From a virus, in the IMG/VR virus record IMGVR_UViG_3300025153_000010, positions 1-41,962 of that record: a stretch of 41,962 nt of DNA. One strand, 5' to 3'. Below the pieces are notes generated by a model that was given only the letters and a program-made list of their open reading frames with translations, did no database searches and was not told where the DNA came from. Positions 1-8,352 of this stretch are shown in pieces; the first letter of the stretch is position 1; each line of letters starts with the position of its first letter. Position numbers and translations under genes: made by a program.

Positions 1-2214
1 TGCATTGACTTCACGAGCTTTATTGGCAGCATCTTCGTCCGCTTTTTTCTTTTTCTCCCGGTAATCCGCTTCTATTTTGCCGATATCGGTGACGAGCTGC
101 TCTTTAATGAGCTTTTCCTGATCGGCCTTTAAGGTTTCGCTGGCGAGCGATTCCTGGACGGCTGTCAGAGCACGTTCAGCTTTTTGTTGCAGCCGAACGA
201 TGTCGCGCGATTTCTCATCCTTGATGCGGGAAACGAAGGCTTCGTCTTCGAGGTCGTGAAGCTTTTTTAATGCATCCTCGTTGGCTTTATTGACGTCTTC
301 AAGGTGTTTTTGATGGGCAGCGGCGTCCTTGGTGCGTTGTTTTGCGTCTTCGCTTTCCTGTTTCTTTTTAGCATCCTTGTCGTCCTTTTCTTTCTCGGTC
401 TGGGCCTTTCGTTGTGCAGCCAATATTTGACGCTGCCGTGCTTCTTCGGCAGTTTCAGCGGCCAATGCAGCCTTTTCGCTATCCTTTTTAGGCTGATTGA
501 CAAAGGCATCTGTCCAGCCGGATTTGATTTTATTGTAGGTGTCGGTCGCGTGTGTGCCGACGTTGGTAAAGCTTGCCTTGGATTTCTCGAACGCCTGAGC
601 AGCGCCAACCAAATCGCCTGAAAGCGCTTTACCCAGGGCCGTGGCTCCATGTACAACCCCGGCAATTACGTCGTATGCAATAGTTAGTGTGCCGATTACG
701 GTTTGAAGCGGAATAAGGCAGGCTTTGAAGGCCAGCGCGACGAACTTCATTACCGTTTCCAGCGACGCGCCCCCTTTGAGAAAATTGGGAAGGATTGCAT
801 CAATGTAGTTCAAGAATGAAGACACCAGATTGCCGACAGAATCATACACTTCCTCAAATACCTTCACAACCGGATCGCTGGCTTCCACAACCTTGATCAG
901 CCAGCTGATACCGTTTTGCAGCAAGGTGAGAAAGCCAACAAATGCCGGTGCGAGTCTTTTCCCGATCGTCAGCTGTAATGAGTTCATTATGTCGTCCACA
1001 TTGGAGGACTTGCCTTTCATTGAATCCATCGACTGGCCCGCAAAATTAAGCGTGCCCGGGATTTTGCCCAGTTCAACCACCATGTCCATTGCTCCCTGCT
1101 CGGATCGCTCAAAAGATTTGGTGACACCCGCAACCGTTGTGCTGATCTTGTCGCCTGAAGTTTTGACTTTGATCCCAAACTCGGTCCATCGCTCGTTGTT
1201 GTTGATATCCTTAATCGCCTCGCCAAGCTGATCAAGGGGTAACCGGGCTTTGGTTGAAACGTCGATCATCCGCTTCATTTGCTCTTCTCCTGGCCTCAGG
1301 CCCCGGTTGGCAAGTGAGACATATCCCTTGGTAACTTCTTCAAGGGTAAGGGGCGTCTCTTTGGCAATGATGGCAAGGGCCTTCATACTTGACGCTGCTG
1401 CTTTTTCAGCATCGGCCTGCTTCATCGTGGCTTGATAGGTAGCAGCAAGCGACTTTTCGTAGCTTTCAAACTCTGAGGTCGTATCAAAAATAGCCTTACC
1501 CCACTCCCAAAGCTTTTGAACCACTTCCAGAGCCAGGAACGCAGCCATGGCCGTCTTGACCATATTTGCCCCAGATGTCATCTTGCCCCAGAGTCCTTTT
1601 TTTTGCGGCTCATCAAGCGCATCGCTCACATCCTTCACGTCTTTCTCCACGCCCTTTAGATGTTTCTCGGTTTCTGCAAGGTTTTTCGTCGCGGCTATGA
1701 ATTCTTCCGTTTTGGGCTTCAAGGTGCCCATCTCAGTGCGTAATAGCTCGACTTTCTTTTTGAGATTGTCGTAAGTAAGCGACGAGTTCGAAGACATTTT
1801 TAAAGCTGATTTTTCAGCATTTTCATTTGCCTTTTTGATGCTGTCTATCTCCTGATTTACCTTTTCAAGAACTTTACGCGCTTCGTCAGCCTTTTTCACA
1901 GCAGAGACCCACTCGTCCGTTCCGGGTTTCAGCTTCCTTACCTCTGTGTCAAGCTTCTTGACCTGATTTTGTAGCTGCCCGTATGTCAGTTGAGTACTGT
2001 CTACAGATTTGGAATGTTCCTTTACGGCGTCGGTAGCCGCTTTTGCTTCCAGCTTCACGGCTTTCCATTCGTCGGAGCCTTTTCCAACGGTTTTCTCCAC
2101 CTCTTTAAGTTGGGCATTGAGTTGTTTTGCCTGGGTTTCGAGACGGTCTAATTCGTTCGAAAATTCCTTCCCTTCGACCCGAAGGGATATACTGGCTTCT
2201 TCATTAAAATCCAT
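1..2214 (-). CDS. Tail tape measure protein, N-terminal part (runs off left edge)
   Basis: Reading leftwards from ATG at 2214 the frame stays open for 738 codons to the window edge. Seen: three imperfect N-terminal coiled-coil repeats marked by SDEWKAVK, TDEWVSAVK and TEEFIAATK, then a hydrophobic segment near the junction to a globular region, and a long Lys/Glu/Ala-rich coiled coil at the end. This is the usual build of a siphophage tape measure, which sets tail length and is threaded through the tube. It starts 1 nt after the stop of the 2216-2743 gene. The C-terminal half is very probably the fragment at 40278-41962 on a circular map. Joined directly, the two pieces are out of frame and stop after four codons. 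Confidence 0.85.
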   Translation of the reverse strand, partial: MDFNEEASISLRVEGKEFSNELDRLETQAKQLNAQLKEVEKTVGKGSDEWKAVKLEAKAATDAVKEHSKSVDSTQLTYGQLQNQVKKLDTEVRKLKPGTDEWVSAVKKADEARKVLEKVNQEIDSIKKANENAEKSALKMSSNSSLTYDNLKKKVELLRTEMGTLKPKTEEFIAATKNLAETEKHLKGVEKDVKDVSDALDEPQKKGLWGKMTSGANMVKTAMAAFLALEVVQKLWEWGKAIFDTTSEFESYEKSLAATYQATMKQADAEKAAASSMKALAIIAKETPLTLEEVTKGYVSLANRGLRPGEEQMKRMIDVSTKARLPLDQLGEAIKDINNNERWTEFGIKVKTSGDKISTTVAGVTKSFERSEQGAMDMVVELGKIPGTLNFAGQSMDSMKGKSSNVDDIMNSLQLTIGKRLAPAFVGFLTLLQNGISWLIKVVEASDPVVKVFEEVYDSVGNLVSSFLNYIDAILPNFLKGGASLETVMKFVALAFKACLIPLQTVIGTLTIAYDVIAGVVHGATALGKALSGDLVGAAQAFEKSKASFTNVGTHATDTYNKIKSGWTDAFVNQPKKDSEKAALAAETAEEARQRQILAAQRKAQTEKEKDDKDAKKKQESEDAKQRTKDAAAHQKHLEDVNKANEDALKKLHDLEDEAFVSRIKDEKSRDIVRLQQKAERALTAVQESLASETLKADQEKLIKEQLVTDIGKIEADYREKKKKADEDAANKAREVNA

Positions 2215-2215
2215 A

Positions 2216-2743
2216 TCAGCGGGCTTGGATAACGTTTTTGATTTCTTCAATGGCCAGACGGGCACCGGCTTGGGCAACTTGGGAGCGTAGAGAACTCATG
2301 CCTTTGAAAAGGACATCATTGTGAATACCCCGGTAGCCACGTTTAACATTGGGATACTGTTTGATTTTGGAGCGGATACCCCATGCAATTCGCTTGATGG
2401 CAATAGCGTCGGTTGACGGCCAGTTGCCGTTTTTATAGCCCGGAACGTAGGCGAAAGTGTTAACGCCTTCACGCTCGACAAAATATTCCATCGCTTCCTG
2501 GGGCGGCATACGGGTGTAATTCATGCTTTTCAAATCCTTCAACCTGACCACACCAGAAAAGCTGATGACCTGGGTGATGTAGTCGCGGCCCCGCTCTTGG
2601 GCGGACACACGAAAAGAATCGATCATGTCGCCGGTGAGAACCAGATTAGCGGATCGAACCCGGCGTTGCATCTCGGCGACAGCCTCCCTGATGTACTTAT
2701 CCAGAAGGTTTTGGAACTGTTCGTTTGATAGATTGATAGGCAT
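2216..2743 (-). CDS. Phage tail/head-completion-like protein upstream of tape measure
   Basis: 175 codons from the ATG at 2743 (MPINLSNEQFQ). I reject longer starts because they run back through the stem-loop at 2744-2791 and into the preceding gene. The protein is basic, with an amphipathic N-terminal helix rich in Arg (AEMQRRVRSANL) and a conserved-looking centre with YVPGYKNGNWPSTDAIAIKR cut by short loops. Size and the position just before the tape measure resemble HK97 gp10-like tail or head-tail proteins, but I see no decisive motif, so that assignment is inference. The gene abuts the tape measure start (1 nt apart), which suggests translational coupling. Confidence 0.7.
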   Translation of the reverse strand: MPINLSNEQFQNLLDKYIREAVAEMQRRVRSANLVLTGDMIDSFRVSAQERGRDYITQVISFSGVVRLKDLKSMNYTRMPPQEAMEYFVEREGVNTFAYVPGYKNGNWPSTDAIAIKRIAWGIRSKIKQYPNVKRGYRGIHNDVLFKGMSSLRSQVAQAGARLAIEEIKNVIQAR

Positions 2744-2791
2744 AAAAACGGGGTCAAAATCGTATATTTTACGAAAATGACCCCGTTTTTT
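2744..2791 (-). terminator. Strong hairpin directly before a start codon
   Basis: Perfect 13-bp inverted repeat: AAAAACGGGGTCA at 2744-2756 and its complement at 2779-2791, with a loop of about 22 nt. On the minus strand the stem is followed by five T and then at once the ATG at 2743. It looks like a bidirectional intrinsic terminator or attenuator between the tail protein gene ending at 2814 and the next gene. Confidence 0.65.
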
Positions 2792-2813
2792 GGAGCGAGA
2801 AAGGACGTAATAA

Positions 2814-4229
2814 CTACACCTGAACCAGTATCGCCTTGGTAGCTGATTGCAAGGGAAAGCTATTATTAATCCGCAATGGAAGGTAATCCATGCCGTTGAT
2901 ATGGATCTTTTGCTTAAAGTCAAAAGCCGCCAGATCGGCCTCGTTTAGGTTCAATTCCGCATTCAGATAGCAAATATTTCGCCGCATGGTTTCGGTTCCC
3001 GCCCAGCGGGATGCCTTTAAACCGCCATCCCCATTCCAGTACAAGCTTTGCCCGTCCCAGTACGGAAGTGCTACCGGAATGTCATCGTCGGGATCCATGC
3101 CATTCCACAGCAGCAAGCGCGGCGCTGCTCGATTCGGCAACATGTTGAACAAGCTTGTAGATCCTGCCTGCTTGGCGATTGGCAGGCCAGTTTCCGTGTC
3201 TGTAAGCAGGGTGGAGAAAACCGTTCGAACAGTAGCTATGCCTAAGTCATCGGCGAAGGCGGGTGCAAGAAAATCGTCCATGATGGCGGGTTTATCCTTC
3301 ATGAGGGAATCGCCGCCATCCAGGATCATCGATAGCTGTAACCTTCTGTTCCGCTCAATGATTTTGCGCGACCCTTTCACCAGCTTGTCCGACCAGTCTA
3401 CCAGCGTGTCGGTACTCATAATATTGTCGGTAAAGCCAATGGTGAGCGTCTTAGAAACGGTGTTAAAATCTAATGAAAGGTTCAGCAGTTTGCGAAGCTC
3501 CAACACGTACTGGGGTGGTGTAAGATCGGGAACAAAGCGGTTCAGGATCATGGTCGGGTCAGAATCCAAAGCCCGAATATTGTAATGAATGAGCCGCTGG
3601 CAGAAAGGATCGGTAAAGAAATCGCCAGTCATGGTGACGCCAGAAACTTCCCCGATTTTGCCCAAAACATAGTGCACAAGCGGCATTGGAACTTTCGGCC
3701 CTGCCACGTAAGCCCCCACGCCATATTCGTTCACGATTCCGGTGTAGCTTACCTCAGATCCTTTGTCGCCGTAATAGTCGGTGTTGATAATTGAAGGAAA
3801 GTACGCTGCAGTATCGCCGACGCCGTCGATAAGTGCCGGCAATAGGGTGTCTGGCAGGGTTATGTCGCCCAGATCGATCTGAGATAGTGAGGTGTTGTGA
3901 ACATCACCAAAGAATTCATCGAGCCGTTGAACGACGGTAAGCTTGTAGGAGTCGGCTGTGATATCGCTTACAAAAGCGGTGCCTTCCTGAATGAGCTGGC
4001 CATTCAAATATTTTTCGAAAGTAAACCTGGGATGTACACTCCCCAGGTTTACGATGTCGATAAAGCCGAAAATGGCCCGATTTTTAGAGGTGATCGGCAC
4101 GGACGGAATCTCGACTTTGTCGCTGAAAATATCATCGTATACAAAATAGGGGCTTATCCGTTCCCATGATACAATATTGCCCTTGCCAAGTTCTAACGTA
4201 GAGCCGTTGATGCGGATTTCAAGGATCAT
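2814..4229 (-). CDS. Phage tail protein (distal tail/baseplate candidate)
   Basis: 471 aa, beginning MILEIRINGSTLELGKG. The start overlaps the stop of the preceding 670-aa tail gene by four bases (ATGA). The sequence is mostly predicted beta, with no catalytic motif, signal peptide or membrane segment. Co-location with the 670-aa tail gene and the tape measure, and the overlap, argue for a tail-tip or baseplate component that assembles with it. The style (short beta N-terminus, then a region describing displacements and boundary conditions such as WERISPYFVYDDIFSDKVEI) is one I associate with uncharacterised Bacteroidota phage tail proteins. The exact role is unknown. Confidence 0.75.
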   Translation of the reverse strand: MILEIRINGSTLELGKGNIVSWERISPYFVYDDIFSDKVEIPSVPITSKNRAIFGFIDIVNLGSVHPRFTFEKYLNGQLIQEGTAFVSDITADSYKLTVVQRLDEFFGDVHNTSLSQIDLGDITLPDTLLPALIDGVGDTAAYFPSIINTDYYGDKGSEVSYTGIVNEYGVGAYVAGPKVPMPLVHYVLGKIGEVSGVTMTGDFFTDPFCQRLIHYNIRALDSDPTMILNRFVPDLTPPQYVLELRKLLNLSLDFNTVSKTLTIGFTDNIMSTDTLVDWSDKLVKGSRKIIERNRRLQLSMILDGGDSLMKDKPAIMDDFLAPAFADDLGIATVRTVFSTLLTDTETGLPIAKQAGSTSLFNMLPNRAAPRLLLWNGMDPDDDIPVALPYWDGQSLYWNGDGGLKASRWAGTETMRRNICYLNAELNLNEADLAAFDFKQKIHINGMDYLPLRINNSFPLQSATKAILVQV

Positions 4230-6238
4230 AATACTTCAACGGTTAGAGGGTTGTCGGTGGAATAAACCATAATCTCACCAAAAGAGTACACCCCGTTATC
4301 GGACACATTTACTTCCTTGTTTTTGGATGCGATTCGCAGCTTACATGACCAGAGAGGGAAATGATGATAGCCTACTTTACAGGTTATAGTGTGCAGGCCA
4401 GGCGACATGACGCTGTCGGAAATGGCGATAGCAGGCGGGGTAATCCCAACGGTGTTGGTGACAATGTACACCCCGTCGACGTACATCTCAACCACCGGCC
4501 CGGATGCTCCACCACCTCCGATCACGTTAAAGCCCGAATCCATGGGAATCTTGTGAAAAATGGCAGCGTGAACAGGCGTGGTATTTACTGTACAGGTTCC
4601 TGACGCGTTGGCCGTGGCCTGCGTGTTCAGAGAAGTGTATTCCGCTTCGGCCAATATATTTGCTTCCCCCGCATTTTCTCCGCCATACTTACCAGCGGCA
4701 ATGGTAATTGTAGCTGGACCACCAATGAACCCGGCGCCGCAATTGGTCCTGTTAAAGGTTCCAGCCCGCGATATCGCACCGCTTGGGAAAGGGGTGCTTC
4801 CGGGTGAAATATCGGTGTTCAGGTATTCGGGCAAATAATCAGCATCACCAGGGGAATTAGACTTGATCGTAAGCGGGATGAAAGACGTGTCAGTGTCAAG
4901 ATAGGTCTTAACAATACGGCCAAACCTTACGTATCCCGTACGCTTTCCAAATCCATCCAGCATATATTGAGGCTTTGATCCTTTCCAATACGTGGCCCTT
5001 TCTGCAAACGTCGGGGCCTGTGGAAGAAAGCTATAATTACTCGCGTCTCTAATCTTGCGAAAAGTATAGGATCTGCTCGCCAGACCTGGCGAATCCTGAC
5101 TACTGACCTGGGAAGTGGTTACAAGCTCCAAAGGTTCGTGAGCACTGCCGGTGATCAGGTACCACTCTTCTGCCAGAATAAGCTCAGACAGGTAGCGGGT
5201 CATTTCGATGCTGTCTTTTTCGAAATAGCCGGTCGAGATTGTGATCTCATTAGATCCGACCTTGTCGATCATGAACAGATCCGAGAAGTCGGAACCGGCG
5301 CCGACCGGGCGCTCACGATCGGCATAGAAACGCTGAACCTTGTGAAGCTCGGATGCTTCACCTACCAGACGAAGCGTGTCGTAAGTATGAAAGGAGTTGC
5401 TGAACATGACAGAGCGCTCCTGTTTTCGTGACCGGCGATCGGGCCAATAAGTGCGCTTTTCGGACAAGCGGTTTTCGACCTGATCGACCAAATAAACCTG
5501 ATAATTAACGACAGAGCCAGGTACGCCACTCAATGCGACATCCGGGCCGACCGGGATACAAAGAACCCGCCCGAATGGCACATCCTGAATAGGCAATGAC
5601 GGGTAAAACGTTTCCGTAGTGGCATCTGCAAAAGTTACGTCGACCCTTAACTTGATGTAAGAGGGTGTCGGTGAAAAGTTGAGCAGGAAATACAAATATT
5701 CTTCCTGTCCGGAGCCGACGATTTTGTTATCAGGTTGCCATGTAAGAAAGCGGTTGTTGTGATAGTGTGTCCAGTAAGCCGCGCCCCAAACGTCGTGATC
5801 GATTTCGGCAATACCCGACTTGATCGCCCACTGGGGAGGTATAGCCTGGCTCAGGATTTCGGTTCCTTCGTACTTCACCACCTCAGTGAAGCTGAAAGGC
5901 ATCGTAAGGCTGCTTATAGAACTTATTTGAAATTGCTTGTAAGTAGGCTTTTCGCGGAAAAGCAAGCCGTCCAACTCTGCCTGGACATTGAACTTAGCCC
6001 CTTCGTAGGTGCTTTCCCCGGATGTAATAATCGGAGGCTTTTCCCGACCGGGAAGGGTAAGAAACGGCTCTAATATTTGCAGGCCAGCGAATTCAGGGGC
6101 ATTTAAAGTAAGCTCGTAACGGAGGTTCTGCCGAATGGGGTAATCGGATGGATCCACAGCGGCAATGATATGTTCCAGCCTGTTACGGGTAAACTGAAAC
6201 GGGGAAAATGATGCATCAAGAGGGAAAGCGTATGTCAT
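4226..6238 (-). CDS. Large tail protein with DUF5977-type repeat
   Basis: 670 aa, starting MTYAFPLDASFSPFQ. The main body is beta-rich. Around residues 485-550 there is a segment resembling the DUF5977 repeat of Bacteroidota surface and phage proteins: NRTNCGAGFIGG, then AAGKYGG, then a run of Ala/Glu/Asn and TANASGTCT. The last 120 residues form another beta module with a glycine string (IGGGGASGP). It lies 1 nt after the upstream gene and overlaps the downstream tail gene by ATGA, so the two are likely translated together. The role is probably tail tip, side fibre or adhesion. The family resemblance is established for the repeat only; the tail function is inferred from position. Confidence 0.75.
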   Translation of the reverse strand: MTYAFPLDASFSPFQFTRNRLEHIIAAVDPSDYPIRQNLRYELTLNAPEFAGLQILEPFLTLPGREKPPIITSGESTYEGAKFNVQAELDGLLFREKPTYKQFQISSISSLTMPFSFTEVVKYEGTEILSQAIPPQWAIKSGIAEIDHDVWGAAYWTHYHNNRFLTWQPDNKIVGSGQEEYLYFLLNFSPTPSYIKLRVDVTFADATTETFYPSLPIQDVPFGRVLCIPVGPDVALSGVPGSVVNYQVYLVDQVENRLSEKRTYWPDRRSRKQERSVMFSNSFHTYDTLRLVGEASELHKVQRFYADRERPVGAGSDFSDLFMIDKVGSNEITISTGYFEKDSIEMTRYLSELILAEEWYLITGSAHEPLELVTTSQVSSQDSPGLASRSYTFRKIRDASNYSFLPQAPTFAERATYWKGSKPQYMLDGFGKRTGYVRFGRIVKTYLDTDTSFIPLTIKSNSPGDADYLPEYLNTDISPGSTPFPSGAISRAGTFNRTNCGAGFIGGPATITIAAGKYGGENAGEANILAEAEYTSLNTQATANASGTCTVNTTPVHAAIFHKIPMDSGFNVIGGGGASGPVVEMYVDGVYIVTNTVGITPPAIAISDSVMSPGLHTITCKVGYHHFPLWSCKLRIASKNKEVNVSDNGVYSFGEIMVYSTDNPLTVEVL

Positions 6239-6239
6239 T

Positions 6240-6725
6240 TCAATCGTCGTTTAGGCACATGGATATATAAAAGCCGACTTTCAGGTTTAGCTCGTAGCCT
6301 ACTGCATTGTCGCTCCAAAGGCTTCGTACTGGCTCCATGCTTACCGAATCAATGGGGAATTCGAGCGCTGCCGCATCGCCACCTTTATTGATATGGTCCG
6401 CCAGGAGTTTCAGCACAATGTGATTGGCGATCTTACGGGCCTTTGCAAACGTGTCGTCAATGTCGGCGATATCTCCGGAAGCCGGTTGCAGCAAAATGAA
6501 AAGTGGTGCCTGAAACCAAGCAATGATGTTTTCACGGTTTCCTTTGATTGAGATCGTCGGTAAATCGGAATGCAAAAGTGGATATTTGAAAGCGTCTTCG
6601 GATCTGCTGGCCGCTATCACCGATTCTGTCGATGTGCAATAGTAGGCGGCAATTCCGGTATGCTCGCCCAGGAACTGGGAAAAGTAGCTTTCGTATTGTG
6701 CTTGTAGATCAGGGGCGTTAGTCAT
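6240..6725 (-). CDS. Small phage structural protein, unknown
   Basis: 161 aa, MTNAPDLQAQYESYFSQ at the start. Acidic, mixed alpha/beta, two Cys (YYCTSTES and SMCLNDD at the C-terminus), no membrane segment. It overlaps the upstream gene by 8 nt and leaves 1 nt before the large tail gene, so it belongs to the tail operon. Tail completion or tail terminator proteins are often this size and in this place, but nothing in the sequence proves it. Confidence 0.65.
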   Translation of the reverse strand: MTNAPDLQAQYESYFSQFLGEHTGIAAYYCTSTESVIAASRSEDAFKYPLLHSDLPTISIKGNRENIIAWFQAPLFILLQPASGDIADIDDTFAKARKIANHIVLKLLADHINKGGDAAALEFPIDSVSMEPVRSLWSDNAVGYELNLKVGFYISMCLNDD

Positions 6726-7593
6726 CGTCTTCGTTTTGGGTTGGTTGATTAACAGGGGCCGGTTGTTTAGGATCTCGCTCTTTGAGCCTTAAAAGAGCGT
6801 CGAAAACATTGTTGAGATTATCGGCCATAACCGCCTTGGGTGTGAGGTAAAGCTTTTCTTCGACCAGGATGTACTTAATATCCTTCATGTCCATCAGCGT
6901 CTCGACCCAGTCGTAAGGCTCTGGCTCATTGGTTTCGGAATCTTCATCATCATGATCGATGACGGGCTTATCGGGTGCCTGGAAGATTTCGTAAGTGCTG
7001 TAAAGCCAGCGAAGCTCATGCAAGAAGTATTGAATAATCCCCGCCAGAATTCCAGGACTCACGTCACGCAACAAAATTGAGCGGGGCTCGACCACGTGCT
7101 CGTTGAAAGCTTCGCGGTAATCGCCAGACCAGGCAGGAGAAAGAATGTCCAGATCTGCCGGTGCAGGCCTGCAAAGTGTGGCCATCAACTTGGCAGCTAT
7201 CTGATCCCGGTCGGAATCTTCGTCATACATCAACTGGAAAAAGTAGGTGTACGCGTTCAGAAACTCGCCAAATGTCGCATTGCGAAAGGATTCTCCGGGT
7301 GTATAGTAGACTACATCTCCATGCTGAAAAGTCTCAAATGGACGGCCCTCTATCGGCTTTTCCCATACCCAATCCAATAAGACACATAGCTCATTGACCT
7401 GCCATGGCACAAGCTTTTTGAATTGCTTTGCTGGAATCGGGCTAACCAAATACAAGATGGCCAGACGGCTCTTAGGTGTTCTGGCATTAAATTCCCAGAC
7501 AAGACGAAGGACGCCTGTGCGAAGTGCGGGCGGTATTTCTTCCCAGATATCGGGAAAGCAATACGGTGTGTCGTTTAAGCGGACGGTGGTCAT
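6718..7593 (-). CDS. Phage tail-operon protein, unknown (assembly factor candidate)
   Basis: Start taken at ATG 7593 (MTTVRLNDTPYCFPDIWEE), because this ATG overlaps the TGA of a 38-codon membrane peptide gene. An upstream ATG at 7629 would only add MGVFFFSQILSK, which is the shadow of that peptide. About 291 aa, mostly helical, with a conserved-looking PFETFQHGD segment and an acidic low-complexity region (DHDDEDSETNEPEPYDW). The C-terminus is Asp-rich (QNEDDD). No known motif. An early position in the tail operon would suit an assembly chaperone or minor structural protein. Confidence 0.65.
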   Translation of the reverse strand: MTTVRLNDTPYCFPDIWEEIPPALRTGVLRLVWEFNARTPKSRLAILYLVSPIPAKQFKKLVPWQVNELCVLLDWVWEKPIEGRPFETFQHGDVVYYTPGESFRNATFGEFLNAYTYFFQLMYDEDSDRDQIAAKLMATLCRPAPADLDILSPAWSGDYREAFNEHVVEPRSILLRDVSPGILAGIIQYFLHELRWLYSTYEIFQAPDKPVIDHDDEDSETNEPEPYDWVETLMDMKDIKYILVEEKLYLTPKAVMADNLNNVFDALLRLKERDPKQPAPVNQPTQNEDDD

Positions 7594-7706
7594 TTTGGAA
7601 AGAATTTGCGAAAAAAAGAAAACACCCATCGAACAAGATCAACCAAGCCGGCACCGATTAGAAGTAGCACAAGTAGCAAAAGCCCAGAAAATTTTGGTCG
7701 CATCAT
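7590..7706 (-). CDS. 38-residue single-span membrane peptide
   Basis: Small frame from ATG 7706 (or 7703) to TGA at 7590. It begins MMRPKFSG and continues as one Leu-rich transmembrane helix (LLLLVLLLIGAG), followed by a basic, aromatic tail (RWVFSFFRKFFPK). The start overlaps the previous stop as TAATG and the stop overlaps the next start as ATGA. Both junctions look like coupled translation, which is good evidence that it is expressed. Position behind the CHAP enzyme and two other membrane proteins suggests a lysis role (pinholin or holin-like), which is inference. Confidence 0.6.
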   Translation of the reverse strand: MMRPKFSGLLLLVLLLIGAGLVDLVRWVFSFFRKFFPK

Positions 7707-8110
7707 TAAAGTTGATTCATAGTGACTTTAACCGACAGAGCTGCACAAATCCCAACGGCTGTATATTTCCAAACATTGGCCCAAAACACCTGACGTTTCA
7801 GGAGACGAACGGTTTCGGCATCTTTGGTGGACTGATCGCGGTAACGGTTTCTATCCAAAGTAATCAGCAGAAGATCCCCGTTTCTTTTGGAAAGCTGATC
7901 ATCGGAGATCTTCCATTTGGCTTGCCAGAAATCAGCGTCGATTTTGGCTTTGACGCTCAGCCTTGCACCTTGCTCGGTAAGCACATAAAAGCCGATGGGC
8001 ATAAGCTTTTTGACACTGTCGAGTGTGACGGTCTTCGTTAAAGTGTCACTGGGCGTTATAAAGGCTGTCGAGTACGCTTTGAAGCTCGCCGCTGTAAAGA
8101 TTATCAACAT
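7706..8110 (-). CDS. Membrane-anchored protein of lysis cluster
   Basis: The open frame begins at 8173, but I prefer ATG 8110 (MLIIFTAASFKAYSTAF), which reduces overlap with the upstream gene to 65 nt and exposes a hydrophobic N-terminus. It has a second hydrophobic segment near the C-terminus (YTAVGICAALSV). Between them is a charged, probably helical domain (ISDDQLSKRNGDLLLITLD). Overlap with a small N-terminally anchored gene recalls overlapping Rz/Rz1 spanin pairs, but there is no proper lipobox. Spanin is only one option. Confidence 0.55.
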   Translation of the reverse strand: MLIIFTAASFKAYSTAFITPSDTLTKTVTLDSVKKLMPIGFYVLTEQGARLSVKAKIDADFWQAKWKISDDQLSKRNGDLLLITLDRNRYRDQSTKDAETVRLLKRQVFWANVWKYTAVGICAALSVKVTMNQL

Positions 8111-8342
8111 GACGGTGCGACATAGCGCGCCGGGCCTCGATAGTATCCAGCTTGATTTGTGTGAGGGAATCATACTTGATGATTTTTACGGTTTCCTGAC
8201 CGGGCATGCGGTCAAACTTGTTTTGAATAGTCTGTTCAATCTTCCGCTGGACGAAATAAGTGTCTGCCATTGCCAGGAGCATGATCACAAAAACGGCAAG
8301 GCATGCATAACCAAAGATTGAAAGGAGTTTTTCCTGATTCAT
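8046..8342 (-). CDS. Small bitopic membrane protein (i-spanin-like)
   Basis: 98 aa. One N-terminal transmembrane helix (FGYACLAVFVIMLLAMA, residues about 10-27) is followed by a charged helical domain (VQRKIEQTIQNKFDRM, RHVDNLYSGELQSVLDSLYN). This topology, size and placement right behind the CHAP enzyme match inner-membrane spanin subunits. The family is too variable to confirm from sequence alone. The next gene starts inside this one. Confidence 0.55.
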   Translation of the reverse strand: MNQEKLLSIFGYACLAVFVIMLLAMADTYFVQRKIEQTIQNKFDRMPGQETVKIIKYDSLTQIKLDTIEARRAMSHRHVDNLYSGELQSVLDSLYNAQ

Positions 8343-8352
8343 GATATGAAGT

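Noticed and set aside
2986-3585. Long plus-strand frame (199 codons) inside the 471-aa tail gene
   Set aside because: Antisense shadow: Ser/Arg-rich composition, no coupling, fully covered by a better minus-strand gene in a tail operon.
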